Below are positions 19,651-29,249 of a stretch of DNA of 64,000 nucleotides, in pieces (position 1 is the first letter of the stretch; every line of letters begins with the position of its first letter). The DNA comes from Caldifarciminota bacterium. Its GTDB lineage: Bacteria > Hydrothermota > Hydrothermia > UBA1063 > CAJXJZ01. A program made the position numbers and the translations under genes. Where the stretch lies: NCBI GenBank assembly GCA_026986775.1, contig JALSNX010000030.1, forward strand, positions 143,483 to 207,482, read 5' to 3'. Below the pieces are notes generated by a model. The model had not been told where the DNA came from. It saw only the letters and a list, made by a program, of their open reading frames with translations, and ran no database searches.

Positions 19651-20406
19651 ATGAAAAGGATTTTGATGCCACTTGCCACTTACGGATTTGACCCCACGGA
19701 GAGTGCTATTCCATGGAAGCTTCTTACGGAAAGAGGCATAAAGGTTGTATTCGCCACACCATCTGGAGATGTTCCGAAAGCTGATGAAATTATGCTTAAT
19801 GGCAATGGGCTCGGTATTTTCAGGGCTCTGCTTGTGGCCAAAGATGATGCGATTATTGCCTATAAAAATATGGAACAAAGTAAGGAGTTTTTGAGTCCAA
19901 TAAGATATGAAGATATTAAAGTGGATGAGTATGATGGCATATTTTTACCCGGTGGACATCATAAAGGTGTTCGGGAATACCTTGAATCCAGTGTCTTACA
20001 GGAAAAAGTGGTGGAGTTTTTTAGAATGAGAAAAAAAGTTGCTGCCATATGCCATGGTCCTTTGTTACTTGCCCGAAGTATTGATGCAAGCACTGGAAAA
20101 TCAGTTATTTATGAGTATAAAACTACTTCTCTTCTGAAAAAACAGGAGCTTCTGGCTTATTACCTCACAAGACACAATCTTGGTGACTATTATTTGACCT
20201 ATCCCGGTCAGACTGTGGAAGATGAGGTAAAGAAAGTGCTTGCCAGTGAAAAACAATTTATACACGGACCTGTGCCTTTATTCAGAGATTCAGAGACCAA
20301 TCTAAGGTGGGGATTTAAGGTTGTTGATAGAAACTACACTTCGGCAAGATGGCCGGGAGATGTTTATAATCTTACTTTTGCCTTTATTGACATGTTATTA
20401 GAGTGA
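19651..20406 (+). CDS. DJ-1/PfpI (class I glutamine amidotransferase-like) family protein
   Basis: DGIFLPGGHHKGVREYLES and KKVAAICHGPLLLARS nucleophile-elbow Cys. Confidence 0.85.
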   Translation: MKRILMPLATYGFDPTESAIPWKLLTERGIKVVFATPSGDVPKADEIMLNGNGLGIFRALLVAKDDAIIAYKNMEQSKEFLSPIRYEDIKVDEYDGIFLPGGHHKGVREYLESSVLQEKVVEFFRMRKKVAAICHGPLLLARSIDASTGKSVIYEYKTTSLLKKQELLAYYLTRHNLGDYYLTYPGQTVEDEVKKVLASEKQFIHGPVPLFRDSETNLRWGFKVVDRNYTSARWPGDVYNLTFAFIDMLLE

Positions 20407-20424
20407 AAATCAGTGGAGGTTTTC

Positions 20425-21402
20425 ATGTTTAGATGGAGTGTGATTTTCTTTCTGGTTCTAATTGGATGTGCACATATCTGGCCTTCTGGACACCCAGACT
20501 CAGACCATATAGCAGTCACAAGTTACATTACAGTTGATGGAACAAAGAGGCGGTATGCCCTGTATGTGCCTAAAAATGCTGGCAATGTTCGGCTGCCTGT
20601 TGTTTTTGAGTTACACGGTGGAGGAATTTACATTGAAGATATGACCGGTGAAAGTAGGTATAAGACGCCGTATAAATTGTGGATGAAACTTGCTGATTCG
20701 GAGAAGTTCATCGTAGTTTACCCGGAGGGTCTGAATGGTGCTTACGGAAAGCCTACATGGAATGATTGCAGGGGTGATTGCACAGTAAATTCTGACGCGG
20801 ATGATGTGCACTTCATAGAGGTGCTAATTGATACCCTCTCAAAGTTGTACAATATTGATACTACCCGCATATATGTATCTGGCACTTCAAATGGTGGTTT
20901 TATGGCTTTAAGGCTTGCTGTGTGTATCCCCCATAAAATAGCGGCTGTGGCTTCAGTTGCTGCGTCTATGCCAGCTGTATCCGAGTGCCCTGACCCACAT
21001 GTTCCTGTGTCTGTGTTGTTTATGAATGGCACTGATGACAATCATATGCCGTATGAAGGTGGACTTCTGGGAAATCCACCAGATACTGTAAATGGGACGG
21101 CAATGCCAACAGATAGTGCTGTACTTCTCTGGATTAATATAGACCATACAGATACAGTTCCATCTGTTGATACCTTTCCTGACCTTGACCCTGATGATGG
21201 AGGGGTGGTGGAAAGGTTCGTATATTCAGGTGGCATAGACTCAACAGAAGTTGTATTATACAAAGTTCATGGTGGAGGGCATTCGGCACCAAGTATAAAA
21301 GAGCAATATTCGGCACTGTATGAGCATTACTTTAACAGACAGAATCATGATATAGAGATGGTAAATGAGGTGTGGGAGTTCTTTAAAAGTAAGAGACGGT
21401 GA
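20425..21402 (+). CDS. secreted alpha/beta-hydrolase, PHB-depolymerase/feruloyl-esterase-like lipoprotein
   Basis: Signal peptide/lipobox LIGC, VFELHGGG, YVSGTSNGGFMALRLA. Confidence 0.75.
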   Translation: MFRWSVIFFLVLIGCAHIWPSGHPDSDHIAVTSYITVDGTKRRYALYVPKNAGNVRLPVVFELHGGGIYIEDMTGESRYKTPYKLWMKLADSEKFIVVYPEGLNGAYGKPTWNDCRGDCTVNSDADDVHFIEVLIDTLSKLYNIDTTRIYVSGTSNGGFMALRLAVCIPHKIAAVASVAASMPAVSECPDPHVPVSVLFMNGTDDNHMPYEGGLLGNPPDTVNGTAMPTDSAVLLWINIDHTDTVPSVDTFPDLDPDDGGVVERFVYSGGIDSTEVVLYKVHGGGHSAPSIKEQYSALYEHYFNRQNHDIEMVNEVWEFFKSKRR

Positions 21403-21513
21403 TGATTGCATTAAGCCAGAGTTTATAGATGGTTTTATTGGTATCCATCTGAACGATTTTCAATTAATTACTCTCCTTTCTGATTAACATCCAGTTCCCT
21501 TTATACTAAAAGT

Positions 21514-22515
21514 ATGAACAAGCCCAGAATACTCCTTCTTTTTTGCGGAGGTACCATTATAATGAAGAAAGGTGCCCATGGTACACTTGTACCTCCCGAT
21601 GACGAAAGGGAGGCAATAGATATTCTCATGAGCATAGAGCCAAGAATAAAGGATATAGCCCACATAGACCTTGAGTATATAGCCAATATGGACAGCACCA
21701 ATATGACTCCTCATGAGTGGGACATTATAATAGATGCAATTGAAAGAAACTATGCGTATTATGATGGCTTTGTAATAACCCATGGCACTGACACGATGGC
21801 CTACACAGCCTCTGCTTTGTCCATAGCAATACAGAATCTTGGTAAACCCATAATTTTGACAGGCTCACAGATTCCAGCCTATGCCTTATACACAGATGCA
21901 AGGCGCAATCTCATAAATGCTATACGTGTAGCAACACTTGATATAAGTGGTGTTTATATTGTTTTTGATGAAAGGATTATTATGGGTGCAAGAGCCACCA
22001 AGGCATCAGAGTCAAAACTTGATGCATTTCAAACTGTTAACAACAGAGATGCAGGGGAAATTCGTATAGAGATAGAACTCTCATCGGATGTTCCCCGAAG
22101 GCACAGAGGAAAAATTAGAGTGATAAAGGGCTTTGAATCTGATGTTTTCGTTACATCTCTTATTCCAGGGCAGGATGTTACAGACCTTGAATTTTTGCTT
22201 GATAATGAGAGGATTAAAGGCATAATTATCAAGGCTTTTGGCACTGGAAATATTCCATACAATTTTGAATCATTCTTCAGAAAAGCACGTGAGAAAAGGG
22301 TTCCCATTGTAATTACTTCACAATGCCTGCATGGAGTCACGAGAATGCAGTGCTATGATGTGGGAAGAAGGGCACTTGAACTTGGCGCAATTGAAGGTTA
22401 TGACCAGAGCCTTGAAGTACTTGTAGTAAAACTCATGTGGGCATTGAGACACTATCCTTATGAAGAAATAAAGAAAGTAATTAACACCAATTTTGTTGGA
22501 GAGTTGAAGGTATGA
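21514..22515 (+). CDS. ansA: L-asparaginase (type I)
   Basis: LFCGGTIIM, ITHGTDTMAYTASALS, LTGSQIP, FGTGNIP. Confidence 0.88.
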   Translation: MNKPRILLLFCGGTIIMKKGAHGTLVPPDDEREAIDILMSIEPRIKDIAHIDLEYIANMDSTNMTPHEWDIIIDAIERNYAYYDGFVITHGTDTMAYTASALSIAIQNLGKPIILTGSQIPAYALYTDARRNLINAIRVATLDISGVYIVFDERIIMGARATKASESKLDAFQTVNNRDAGEIRIEIELSSDVPRRHRGKIRVIKGFESDVFVTSLIPGQDVTDLEFLLDNERIKGIIIKAFGTGNIPYNFESFFRKAREKRVPIVITSQCLHGVTRMQCYDVGRRALELGAIEGYDQSLEVLVVKLMWALRHYPYEEIKKVINTNFVGELKV

Positions 22516-24398
22516 TGAATTTAATGCTATTGATTTTAGGATTTTCAGGGCTTTTTAAAGGAACGATTAATTTTACAGTAAAGGAAGCTTATACGGGGAG
22601 GAGAACATCCTGTGAGGTTAGTGTATTTAAGGGGAAAAACACGATACTCAGAGAGCATGTTAACGGAGAATGGAAGGTTCTTCTGAAAGCAGGTGATTAC
22701 ATGTTTGTATTTACAAAGGATGGTTATTTCCCACTCTCAGCCAATTTCAAAGTTAAAAGAGACACGGTTCTTAATGTGACCGTTTATCTTTCACCAGAAC
22801 ATACAGAGGACATTTTCCCACCACAGGTGGAAGGTATATGGATTATAAGGGGGTATGTTACTGACCATGATGGTAAGCCCATAGAGGGTGTAAAGGTCAG
22901 TGTAAAAAGTAAAAATATAAGTACAATGACAGATAAAAATGGGGTATTTGAATTCTCATTGCCGAAAGAGCATGTGCAAATCACCCATGATTTTATTCCA
23001 GAGGATACGATTATACTTGCAAAAAACGGATATAAGACGTATTACAGGGAGATATACCGTCTTGAAGAAAATGTAGTGCTTCAAGTATCAATGGAAAAAG
23101 GCAGGGGAATTGTATTTAAAGAAGAGAAAAAAAGCCCTGGTACCGGCAATTCTCATACTCCAGAGGTAAAAAAAAACGCAATAAATTCTGAAAAGAGGGC
23201 TGTTTTAGACCCACCGTCTTCCATAAGGGTTGGAACCAACTGCACGGGTGCTGACTGTCAGGATGTGTCTGTTATGAGCTTTGAGTACTATGTTGCAAGT
23301 GGTCTTGATGATGAGTGGATTGCATCGTGGAATACGCATTCTTTGAGAGCGGGAGCCCTTGCTTACAGGTCTTATGCTGCGTGGTATGTCGCACATCCAC
23401 TCTCGGCAAACTATGACATTTGCAATACAACCTACTGTCAGGTGTGGGATGGAAGCGATGTATATCAGAGCGTTTATTATGCAGCAGAGATAACAGCAGG
23501 TATTATGCTTTCAAAGGATGGTGTAGTGGCAAGGAGCGAGTATTCAGCTGAAAACAATAATTGCGGTTGTGGTGATGGATATGCGGGAGATGGAACTTAC
23601 TGGCCCTGTGTTAGTGATACAATATGCAGAGGGCACAGTTGTTTTGGTCATGGAAGGGGAATGTGTCAGTGGGGAAGTTCAAGATGGGCGGATGCCGGAT
23701 ATTTATGGAAATGGATTGTGGAGCATTATTATAACCCGGGTGGTATATATATCGGGACACCGTTTGTCTTAACCTCAGTTTCATTGTCCGATACAGTGTT
23801 GAACAGGGGTGATACATTTACAATCTATTACCGTGTTTACTCCTATGCAGAAAATGCCCATTCAAACATACTCCTTGGAGCATCCATATATAGCGACAGT
23901 ACGGGATTTATAAGTGACCCTGAAAATGATGACAGTGCCCTGATTAAGCCTGATACTTCTTCTGTGGTTTTAAGAAAATTTGTAATACCTGATAGTGCGA
24001 AAGAGGGATGGTATGACCTTTATGTGGCACTGTGGCTTGATGTGGATGAGGATGGCAGAATAACTTCAAAAGACCTTGCTCTTTATCTTGAAGTAAAGCA
24101 GAATGCACTCTATATAGGCACAACTTCTATTCAGGAAAAAGAGATTGGTGAAGATTATAAGAACACTTTAATACTTGGCAAAGAAAGACATATAAGTTTT
24201 ACGACTTTGAGGAGAACGAGGGTAGAGGTTAATCTTTATGACGCAGATGGCAGACTTGTAAAAAAACTGCTGTCAGCATATTTGAAACGAGGAATTCATC
24301 ACATTAAAATATCACCGCTTGGCTTAAGATCAGGCATATATTTTCTTGTTATGAGAACGGATAGATGGAAGAAAACCGTAAAAATCGTGGTGCAGTAG
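22512..24398 (+). CDS. secreted SpoIID/LytB-domain protein with carboxypeptidase-regulatory-like repeats and C-terminal T9SS-type sorting-like domain
   Basis: GLDDEWIASWNTHSLRAGALAYRSYAAWY and GHGRGMCQWGSSRWA (SpoIID-like); tail GLRSGIYFLVMRTDRWKKTVKIVVQ. Confidence 0.7.
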   Translation: MMNLMLLILGFSGLFKGTINFTVKEAYTGRRTSCEVSVFKGKNTILREHVNGEWKVLLKAGDYMFVFTKDGYFPLSANFKVKRDTVLNVTVYLSPEHTEDIFPPQVEGIWIIRGYVTDHDGKPIEGVKVSVKSKNISTMTDKNGVFEFSLPKEHVQITHDFIPEDTIILAKNGYKTYYREIYRLEENVVLQVSMEKGRGIVFKEEKKSPGTGNSHTPEVKKNAINSEKRAVLDPPSSIRVGTNCTGADCQDVSVMSFEYYVASGLDDEWIASWNTHSLRAGALAYRSYAAWYVAHPLSANYDICNTTYCQVWDGSDVYQSVYYAAEITAGIMLSKDGVVARSEYSAENNNCGCGDGYAGDGTYWPCVSDTICRGHSCFGHGRGMCQWGSSRWADAGYLWKWIVEHYYNPGGIYIGTPFVLTSVSLSDTVLNRGDTFTIYYRVYSYAENAHSNILLGASIYSDSTGFISDPENDDSALIKPDTSSVVLRKFVIPDSAKEGWYDLYVALWLDVDEDGRITSKDLALYLEVKQNALYIGTTSIQEKEIGEDYKNTLILGKERHISFTTLRRTRVEVNLYDADGRLVKKLLSAYLKRGIHHIKISPLGLRSGIYFLVMRTDRWKKTVKIVVQ

Positions 24399-24427
24399 AG
24401 TAATAATGTTTCTGCGATTTTTTATGA

Positions 24428-24456
24428 TTGATTAAACACCTTGCTACATATATAAT
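24428..24456 (+). promoter_or_regulatory. promoter for pyrB
   Basis: TTGATT (24428-24433), 17 nt, TATAAT (24451-24456). Confidence 0.7.
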
Positions 24457-24463
24457 TCAAGGG

Positions 24464-25414
24464 ATGCAGAAGGGATTAAGGCGCAAAGACCTTTTGGGGC
24501 TTAAAGACATTACAAAAGAGGAGATAGAACTTCTCCTTGAAACTGCCTTTTCAATGAAGGAGGTGCTGAAAAGGCCAATCAAGAAGATACCCACTCTCAG
24601 AGGAAAAACAATATGCTTTATGTTCTTTGAGCCTTCCACGAGGACAAGGAGTTCTTTTGAACTTGCAGCCAAGAGACTATCTGCTGACACGATTAATGTG
24701 TCCAGTTCGCAGAGTGCTCTCTTAAAAGGAGAAACTGTGCTTGATACATTGCTTAATGTGGATGCAATGGGTATTGATGCCTTTGTTATAAGACACGCCT
24801 CTTCAGGTCTCCCGCATTTTCTTTCACGTCATACTAATGCTTCTATTATCAATGCTGGAGATGGAATGCACGAGCATCCAACCCAGGCACTTCTGGATAT
24901 GATGACAATAAAAGAAAAGTTCGGGAAAATAGAGGGTCTTAATGTTTTAATTGCAGGTGATGTAAGACATTCTCGTGTAGCCCGTTCCAATATTTATGGT
25001 CTTTTGAAAATGGGAGCACATGTGAGGCTGTTCGGTCCGCCACCACTGGTCCCCCGTGAGTTTGAAAAGTTAGGGGCGCGTGTGTTTTACGATAAGAATA
25101 AGGCGCTTGATGGTGTGGATGTTGTTATGGGGCTCAGGATACAGAAGGAAAGACTGAAGGAGAGTTTTTTCCCATCCATAAGGGAGTACAGAAAGTTCTT
25201 TGCAATAACACCTGATGATATAGAAAAACTTTCGGACAATGTACTTTTGATGCATCCAGGTCCTGTGAACTGGGGGGTGGAAATGGATTACGATATAATG
25301 AAAGTTAAGAATAATGTAATCCTTGAGCAGGTTACAAATGGTGTTGCTGTTAGAATGTCTGTTCTGTATCATCTTATAAGTGGAGAGAGGGATAATGAAG
25401 AAGATATTAATTAA
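24464..25414 (+). CDS. pyrB: aspartate carbamoyltransferase catalytic subunit
   Basis: FEPSTRTRSSFELAAKRL, HPTQALLDMMTI, MHPGPVNWGVE; start set at ATG 24464, the track's TTG 24428 being the -35 box. Confidence 0.93.
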   Translation: MQKGLRRKDLLGLKDITKEEIELLLETAFSMKEVLKRPIKKIPTLRGKTICFMFFEPSTRTRSSFELAAKRLSADTINVSSSQSALLKGETVLDTLLNVDAMGIDAFVIRHASSGLPHFLSRHTNASIINAGDGMHEHPTQALLDMMTIKEKFGKIEGLNVLIAGDVRHSRVARSNIYGLLKMGAHVRLFGPPPLVPREFEKLGARVFYDKNKALDGVDVVMGLRIQKERLKESFFPSIREYRKFFAITPDDIEKLSDNVLLMHPGPVNWGVEMDYDIMKVKNNVILEQVTNGVAVRMSVLYHLISGERDNEEDIN

Positions 25415-26678
25415 GAATGCTAAGGTTCTTGATTTTGAAAAAGGTAAAGAGATTTTAAGGGATGTGCTTATTGAAGGGGATACAATTGTTGATGTTAAAG
25501 AGAGTGTTTTAGATGAGAATGCTGAAGTACTGGATATTGAGGGTAAATACCTGTTCCCTGGACTTATAGATGCACATGCTCATTTCAGGGAGCCCGGTGA
25601 GGAATATAAGGAGGATATAAAATCAGGGTCACGTGCCGCACTTCACGGTGGAGTTACAACTGTTTTGGCCATGCCCAATACAAAGCCTCCTTTAGACTCA
25701 AGGGCAATGATTGATTTCGTTATAGAAAGGGCAAAAGAGGCGGGTTATGCTGAAGTATTACCTGTGGGTACCATTACAAAGGGAAGAGAGGGGGAGGAAC
25801 TTGCGGAGATCGGGGATATGAAGGAAGGTGGGGCTGTTGCATTTTCAGATGATGGTTCATGGGTGCGTAATTCCAGTGTGATGAGGCGTGCTCTTGAGTA
25901 TTCTATTGCTTTTGATACTGTTATAATTTCTCATGCGGAGGATTCTTCTCTTTCTCATGGAATCGCACATGAGTCAGTGTTATCGTATGAGATGGGACTT
26001 GAGGGCTATCCTGCCCAACAGGAAGAGATAGCCGTTTTCAGGGATATAAAACTTGCAGAACTTACAGGTGGTAGGTTACATATAGCCCATGTTTCTTCTT
26101 CTGGTTCTCTGAAAATTATTAAGGATGCAAAGGAAAGAGGGGTTAATGTTACCTGTGAGGTTACACCCAATCATCTTTTACTTGCTCAGGAAGAGATTGA
26201 CCTGTTCAATCCTCTGTATAAGGTAAATCCTCCAGTAAGGAGTCGTAATGACAGGGCATCTCTTTTAAATGCTTTAAAAGATGGCACAATAGATATTATT
26301 GCCACAGACCACGCCCCACATAACTGGTATGAGAAGGAAACAGATTTTAATAGCGCACCTTTCGGTATGATTTCACTTGATTTCTACTTTTCATTGCTGT
26401 ATTCAGAACTTGTGAGTAATAATAAACTTTCGCTATTTGACCTTGTCGCTGCTGTAACATACAAACCAGCAGAAATTTTTAAACTAAAGGACAGGGGAAG
26501 AATAGCTAAGGGTTTTCTTGCAGACCTTGTGGTTTTTGACCCCAGAAAAGAGTTTGTCATCACTGAAGAGTTTATACGTTCAAAGTCAAAGAATACACCA
26601 TTTTTAGGAAAAAAGGTGAAGGGTTCTTTTGTGAAGGTTATCAAAAAAGGCAGGGTTTTAGATATAGAGGAGATTTAA
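25395..26678 (+). CDS. pyrC: dihydroorotase
   Basis: DAHAHFREPGEEYKEDI, MPNTKPPLD, ATDHAPHNWYEKE; overlaps pyrB. Confidence 0.93.
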   Translation: MKKILIKNAKVLDFEKGKEILRDVLIEGDTIVDVKESVLDENAEVLDIEGKYLFPGLIDAHAHFREPGEEYKEDIKSGSRAALHGGVTTVLAMPNTKPPLDSRAMIDFVIERAKEAGYAEVLPVGTITKGREGEELAEIGDMKEGGAVAFSDDGSWVRNSSVMRRALEYSIAFDTVIISHAEDSSLSHGIAHESVLSYEMGLEGYPAQQEEIAVFRDIKLAELTGGRLHIAHVSSSGSLKIIKDAKERGVNVTCEVTPNHLLLAQEEIDLFNPLYKVNPPVRSRNDRASLLNALKDGTIDIIATDHAPHNWYEKETDFNSAPFGMISLDFYFSLLYSELVSNNKLSLFDLVAAVTYKPAEIFKLKDRGRIAKGFLADLVVFDPRKEFVITEEFIRSKSKNTPFLGKKVKGSFVKVIKKGRVLDIEEI

Positions 26679-26680
26679 TT

Positions 26681-28015
26681 ATGGACATAGAAAAAATAGG
26701 TGGGGAACTTAACAGAGTAAGAGAAAGTGATGGACTTGAGGTTGTGGCAGGCCGGACGAGATTGAGTTTGTTGAGATTTTCCAATTCCACGTTCCACCAG
26801 ACCACAGATACTGACCTTGACGGTGTGGCAATACGCTCAAGATTTGGGAAGAAAACCGGCATAGCGATGACTTTAAACCTTAACAGGGATAGTTTGTTGA
26901 GTGCACTCAGAAAAAGTGAAGGTATAGCAAAGGTTTCTCCTGAAGACCCATATCTTCCTCCTTTAATGGAAGATGGTTTAAGGGAATATGATGCAACTGT
27001 CCCGGAGCTTTCTGCTCTCACTCCTGTAAAAAGGGCTGAAATTTTGCGTGATATATTCAATACTTTTAAAAATTACAGGTTTTTCGGCGTGTTCTTTTAT
27101 TACGATGCCAGGCAGTTTATGTTTCAGTCAACAGGTTTTTCGCTCAGAACAGCGTTTAATGAGGCACAACTCAACCTTCTGGTGGTTGACGAGAAAACCG
27201 ATAATTCCCTCTGGATACAGAAGAGTTTAAGGAGTCCTGATGATATAGATACAGAAGAGATAAAAGAAACCATTGACTGGAAACTATCCTTTGTGGAAAA
27301 AGAGACCATACCACCGGGTAAATACACGGTTATTTTAGAACCTGTTGCTCTTTTTAATCTTCTCATGTACCTTCCTTATCTTGCTTTTTCCGGTGTAGCA
27401 CATACGGATGGCTATTCACCTCTGAAGGGTAAACTTGGGGAGAAAGTTTTTTCCTCCAATATTACCCTGATAGACGACCCGCTGGATGACACTCTGTTCC
27501 CCGTAAAATACGATGCTGAAGGTGTACCAAAGAGAAAGACTGTTTTTGTAGAAAATGGAATATTTAAGGCCATAGCCTATGACAGAAAGACTGCACTTAA
27601 AGCAAAGACAGAATCTACAGGACATGCAGGCTCACCTTTTGGTGGCATAATGATAACACATATAAAGATGGAAGAGGGGGAAAAATCTCTAAATGACCTT
27701 ATAGAAGAAACAGAACATGGGATACTTATAACCCGTTTTCATTACGTTAATATCGTTGATATGCAGAAATTAGTCTTCACTGGTATGACAAGGGACGGAA
27801 CATTCCTTATAGAAAACGGAAAGATTAAGAAATCTCTCTCCAACATGAGGTTCAATGTATCTCTATTTGACATTCTCTCAGATGAAAACCTCACAGTGGG
27901 TAAAGGTGCAGAGGACATTGGTATGGCTGAACTTTATGATTTCAGAGAACCTGCAAGGTATAGAATTCCACCTGTCAAGATTAAAAATTTTAATTTTATA
28001 CAGACTGGAAAATGA
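26681..28015 (+). CDS. TldD/PmbA family protein (TldE/PmbA-like)
   Basis: TldD/PmbA N-terminal architecture, HAGSPFGGIMITHIKMEEGEKSLNDLIEETEHGILIT; no HExxxH metal motif. Confidence 0.8.
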   Translation: MDIEKIGGELNRVRESDGLEVVAGRTRLSLLRFSNSTFHQTTDTDLDGVAIRSRFGKKTGIAMTLNLNRDSLLSALRKSEGIAKVSPEDPYLPPLMEDGLREYDATVPELSALTPVKRAEILRDIFNTFKNYRFFGVFFYYDARQFMFQSTGFSLRTAFNEAQLNLLVVDEKTDNSLWIQKSLRSPDDIDTEEIKETIDWKLSFVEKETIPPGKYTVILEPVALFNLLMYLPYLAFSGVAHTDGYSPLKGKLGEKVFSSNITLIDDPLDDTLFPVKYDAEGVPKRKTVFVENGIFKAIAYDRKTALKAKTESTGHAGSPFGGIMITHIKMEEGEKSLNDLIEETEHGILITRFHYVNIVDMQKLVFTGMTRDGTFLIENGKIKKSLSNMRFNVSLFDILSDENLTVGKGAEDIGMAELYDFREPARYRIPPVKIKNFNFIQTGK

Positions 28016-28797
28016 ACCTGATAATCTCTATTCTTTTTTCCTTCGGGATGTATTTTGCATCTTTTTCCGGTAGTGTAAATGAACTTAATAGAAAGCCGTT
28101 TCCTGATGACTCTTTTAAGTACACTATACTCGGGGGATACACAAATTTTGGTATTCCCTATGCAAGATTTTCAATGACGCATGGTGAGTACAGGTTTCAC
28201 TTATTTATACTCTCAAGCGGAAAGATGGCAAAAACCGATGTGCAGGGTAACGTATTGGGAGACGTCTATTACAATGGCATTATTCTTTCAGCAGGCAAGG
28301 AAATATACAGAGATTCGTTGAATGTTTTGTATGTGGAACCAGGAATTTATCTTGAGACCTCTGATGGCTGGTATAACCCGGGTATTGGATTTAGTTTGAA
28401 GTATAGAAGGTGGATTTATGAAAGGTTGATGGGTATGGTTCATATCAGACACCTTGGCCTGTCTCTAAATCCAAGAACACCCCTTGATTTTGATGCTGTT
28501 TTTGCAATTACCTATTTAAAATACGGAATTGACCCGTTTTTTAGCATTAATGTAAGTCCTGAGAGGAAATTAAATTACTACGGAGGTATAACCATACCAT
28601 TGCATAGAGTATTTTCAGCCTCTTTTTTCTATACAGATGCATACAGGGAACTCAGATTTGGCTCAGGTTCAGATTTATTGAACGGAGTGAGTTTTGCTAT
28701 AAATGTCCAAACTCAATTAATGAAACTAACGTATGTTGCAGGCTTTCAGGGAGAGGCAGGGATAACACACACTGTTGAAGTCAGGTTTTTGAAATGA
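28012..28797 (+). CDS. hypothetical secreted/outer-membrane-like protein
   Basis: N-terminal signal-like segment and alternating Tyr/Phe-rich beta pattern; start and stop overlap its neighbours. Confidence 0.5.
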   Translation: MNLIISILFSFGMYFASFSGSVNELNRKPFPDDSFKYTILGGYTNFGIPYARFSMTHGEYRFHLFILSSGKMAKTDVQGNVLGDVYYNGIILSAGKEIYRDSLNVLYVEPGIYLETSDGWYNPGIGFSLKYRRWIYERLMGMVHIRHLGLSLNPRTPLDFDAVFAITYLKYGIDPFFSINVSPERKLNYYGGITIPLHRVFSASFFYTDAYRELRFGSGSDLLNGVSFAINVQTQLMKLTYVAGFQGEAGITHTVEVRFLK

Positions 28798-29249
28798 GTG
28801 GTATAAAAATCATTCAGGAAAACAGAAAAGCAAGACATGACTATGAAATCATTGAAACCTTTGAGGCTGGTATTGTGCTTTTGGGCCCTGAGGTTAAGTC
28901 CATAAAGGAAGGTAGAGTGAGTCTCAAGGACAGTTATGTTGAAATAAAGAATGGTGAAGCATGGATCAAAAAGTTGCATATTTCCCCTTATGAAAAAAAT
29001 ACGGTTTTGAAGATAGAACCCGAGAGAACAAGAAAACTCCTTTTGCATAAATACGAGATAAAAAGGCTGATAGGTAAGGTTAAGGAAAAGGGGCTTACCA
29101 TAGTTCCTTTGAAAATTTATTTAAAAAACAATCTTGTTAAAATAGAGATTGCTCTGGCAAAAGGTAAGAGAAAATATGAAAAGAGAGAGGAACTCCGAAA
29201 GAAGGCCATTGAGAGGGAGATAGAGAGGGCTCTTAAAAGGTATTCATGA
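28794..29249 (+). CDS. smpB: SsrA-binding protein
   Basis: NRKARHDYEIIETFEAGIVLLGPEVKSIKEGRVSLKDSY. Confidence 0.95.
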   Translation: MSGIKIIQENRKARHDYEIIETFEAGIVLLGPEVKSIKEGRVSLKDSYVEIKNGEAWIKKLHISPYEKNTVLKIEPERTRKLLLHKYEIKRLIGKVKEKGLTIVPLKIYLKNNLVKIEIALAKGKRKYEKREELRKKAIEREIERALKRYS

